Shown here one piece after another: positions 13,121-14,323 of a stretch of DNA of 14,323 bases (within the stretch, counting starts at the first letter, position 1; the number at the start of each line of letters is the position of its first letter). The position numbers were made by a program, and so were the translations under genes. The stretch comes from Alcaligenaceae bacterium (GTDB taxonomy: Bacteria; Pseudomonadota; Gammaproteobacteria; Burkholderiales; Burkholderiaceae). The notes below the pieces were generated by a model that made no database searches, had not been told where the DNA came from, and saw nothing but the letters and a program-made list of their open reading frames with translations. The DNA lies in the NCBI GenBank assembly GCA_947445495.1, contig CANFEI010000005.1, forward strand, positions 1 through 14,323, given 5' to 3'.

Positions 13121-13942
13121 ATGACCAACCATTCTTCAGCACCTCGCATCGAACACATTGCCTTGCCCGATGGGGCCCGCATCGAAGCCCATCGCGAAGG
13201 CATGGGGATGCCACTGCTCCTCATCAGCGGCCTGGGTGGCACCGCAGGGTTCTGGCAGCCCTGCCTGCCCGCGCTCACGCCACACCATCAAGTGCTGCGC
13301 CTGGATCAACGAGGCATCGCAAAAAGTAGTCGCGGTTCAGCGGCGTGCACCATCGATCAGCTCGCAGACGACTGTTTGGCCGTGTTGGACTATTTTGAAA
13401 TTGACTCGGCTCTGGTTGTGGGCCATTCAACAGGCGGTTGCATCACACAATCGATTGCCTTGCGTCATCCACAACGCGTGCGTGCATGCGTCATGAGCGG
13501 CGCCTGGGGAGCACCGAGCCGACACCGACAGGAACTTTTCTCTGTGCGTCGCGAGCTGCTTGTACACAACCCCGTGGCCTATGCCAGCTCTTCCGTGTTT
13601 ATGGGTTACGACACCGCTTGGCTCAACTCGCACTGGACAGTCCTGGAATCTGCGGTGCGCAATGCTCCCCTGACACCCGCCGCGCAGCGCATCGTGATGG
13701 AGCGCATTGACGCCTTGGCCGCTTACGATCAAAGCGCGGCTCTGTCAGCCATCAACGTACCGCGGCTGGTACTCGGCGCGCGCGACGATTTGATTGTGCC
13801 CGCCTTTTTACAAGAGCAACTCCACACCTTGCTTCCCGGGTCAGATTTAAAAATCTTTGATTACGGCGGACATTTCTTCCCAGTTTCTAGAACAGAACTC
13901 TTTACGTCAACATTGCTTCAGTGGTTCGCAAAAACCACTTAA
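13121..13942 (+). CDS. alpha/beta-fold hydrolase, RutD-like
   Basis: The 273-residue protein is a cytoplasmic alpha/beta hydrolase without signal peptide. The oxyanion block LLLISGLGGTAGFWQP is followed by LRLDQRGIAKS, the nucleophile elbow VVGHSTGG (S103), the acid in GARDDLIVP (D222 or D223) and the His in YGGHFFP (H251), a full Ser-Asp-His triad. The ISGLGG, YDQRG-type and DDLIVP...YGGH blocks resemble RutD, the putative aminoacrylate hydrolase of uracil breakdown, by memory of that protein. However, no other rut gene is nearby, so this is a fold-level resemblance; enol-lactonases and related esterases are alternatives. The following gene, 19 nt downstream on the same strand, encodes a gamma-glutamyltransferase-family protein, and the two may act together. 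The ribosome site (GGTAA) is weak. Confidence 0.87.
   Translation: MTNHSSAPRIEHIALPDGARIEAHREGMGMPLLLISGLGGTAGFWQPCLPALTPHHQVLRLDQRGIAKSSRGSAACTIDQLADDCLAVLDYFEIDSALVVGHSTGGCITQSIALRHPQRVRACVMSGAWGAPSRHRQELFSVRRELLVHNPVAYASSSVFMGYDTAWLNSHWTVLESAVRNAPLTPAAQRIVMERIDALAAYDQSAALSAINVPRLVLGARDDLIVPAFLQEQLHTLLPGSDLKIFDYGGHFFPVSRTELFTSTLLQWFAKTT
13920..13939 (+). repeat. 7-bp hairpin at the end of the hydrolase gene
   Basis: AGTGGTT (13920-13926) pairs perfectly with AACCACT (13933-13939) around a 6-nt loop, ending just before the TAA stop. No T-tract follows and the next gene starts 22 nt later, so it is not a standard terminator. It could modestly lower expression of the next gene or protect the mRNA end. 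Confidence 0.3.
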
Positions 13943-13961
13943 GCTTCAATAAGGCTCTGCC

Positions 13962-14323
13962 ATGACAGAAAATTTTTCAAGCACGCAAACAATCCGTAAA
14001 ACCGTCATCGCCACAAAAGGTGGCGTCGTTGCTGCCCAGCATCGACGTGCCGCTGAAGTCGGTGCTGCGGTGCTTGATGCGGGTGGCGATGCGGTTGATG
14101 CCGCGATTGCGACCTCCTTCGCAATCGGTGTCGTGGAGCCCTGGACGAGCGGGCCGGCAGCGGGCGGTGCGATGGTATTGTGGCGAGCCGACGAAGGCCG
14201 TGCGCGCGTTGTGAATTTTGGTTGTCGTTCGCCTCGCGAACTCAATCCGGCGGACTATCCGCTCAGCGGTTCAGGAAAGTCCTCTGACCTCTTCCCATGG
14301 CCCTCCGTTGTCGATGATCGCAA
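13962..14323 (+). CDS. gamma-glutamyltransferase family protein, 5' part only
   Basis: The open frame begins with ATG at 13962 (AAGG 7 nt upstream) and runs off the right edge after 120 full codons. The N-terminal signature of the gamma-glutamyltranspeptidase family is clear: ATKGGVVAAQHRRAAEVGAAVLDAGGDAVDAAIATSFAIGVVEPWTSGPAAGGAMVLW, that is, the conserved A-x-x-G-xx-L-x-GGNA/D-VDAA-A helix and the VEP-x-x-SG-x-GGG-like turn. Family members are made as a precursor that cuts itself before a Thr; that part lies outside the window. There is no signal peptide, unlike periplasmic GGT, so a cytoplasmic enzyme, perhaps of the acylase or GGT-like branch, is more likely. Substrate cannot be decided from this fragment. 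Confidence 0.88.
   Translation, partial: MTENFSSTQTIRKTVIATKGGVVAAQHRRAAEVGAAVLDAGGDAVDAAIATSFAIGVVEPWTSGPAAGGAMVLWRADEGRARVVNFGCRSPRELNPADYPLSGSGKSSDLFPWPSVVDDR

Overview
The window is bacterial chromosomal DNA carrying a complete core sulfur-oxidation (Sox) operon, followed by housekeeping and metabolic genes. Gene order soxCDYZAXB, a K+-independent type membrane pyrophosphatase, a family I soluble pyrophosphatase and the overall protein style suggest a betaproteobacterium, probably Burkholderiales. That placement is judged from protein resemblance only; no database search was possible.

Region 1 (1-1033): a twin-arginine (Tat) exported dienelactone-hydrolase-type protein on the minus strand, cut by the left edge, reads away from the sox operon. 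The 175-bp divergent spacer is AT-rich. It holds a perfect 12-bp palindrome, a 13-bp tandem repeat and a probable -10 box for soxC.

Region 2 (1034-8071, plus strand): soxC, soxD, soxY, soxZ, soxA, soxX, soxB and a secreted DsrE/F-like gene, tightly packed with good ribosome binding sites. By family knowledge, SoxXA (c-type cytochrome) oxidatively attaches thiosulfate to the Cys of the SoxY C-terminal GGCGG swinging arm, with SoxZ as partner. SoxB hydrolyses off the sulfone group as sulfate, and SoxCD (molybdenum protein plus dihaem cytochrome) oxidises the remaining sulfane sulfur. Having soxCD predicts complete oxidation of thiosulfate to sulfate without sulfur globules. No soxR/S/V/F/H is visible in the window. 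The DsrE-like gene starts 2 nt after the soxB stop and is the least understood member of the operon.

Region 3 (8118-10773, minus strand): a TlpA/SoxW-like periplasmic thioredoxin convergent with the sox operon, then hppA. A strong intrinsic terminator lies between hppA and the tlpA-like gene. The soluble pyrophosphatase gene ppa (10953-11492, plus) is divergent from hppA across 179 bp, so both ways of disposing of pyrophosphate sit at one locus.

Region 4 (11511-14323): an iron-dependent alcohol dehydrogenase and a small uncharacterised protein on the minus strand; then, on the plus strand, a RutD-like alpha/beta hydrolase and the 5' end of a gamma-glutamyltransferase-family gene cut by the right edge.

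No tRNA, rRNA, CRISPR array, insertion sequence or clear sign of recent transfer was seen. No gene-free stretch exceeds about 180 bp. The system here is essentially a known one. The candidates for new biology are its unassigned neighbours (Tat-exported hydrolase, secreted DsrE-like protein, TlpA-like protein) and an unusual metal-site motif in SoxB.
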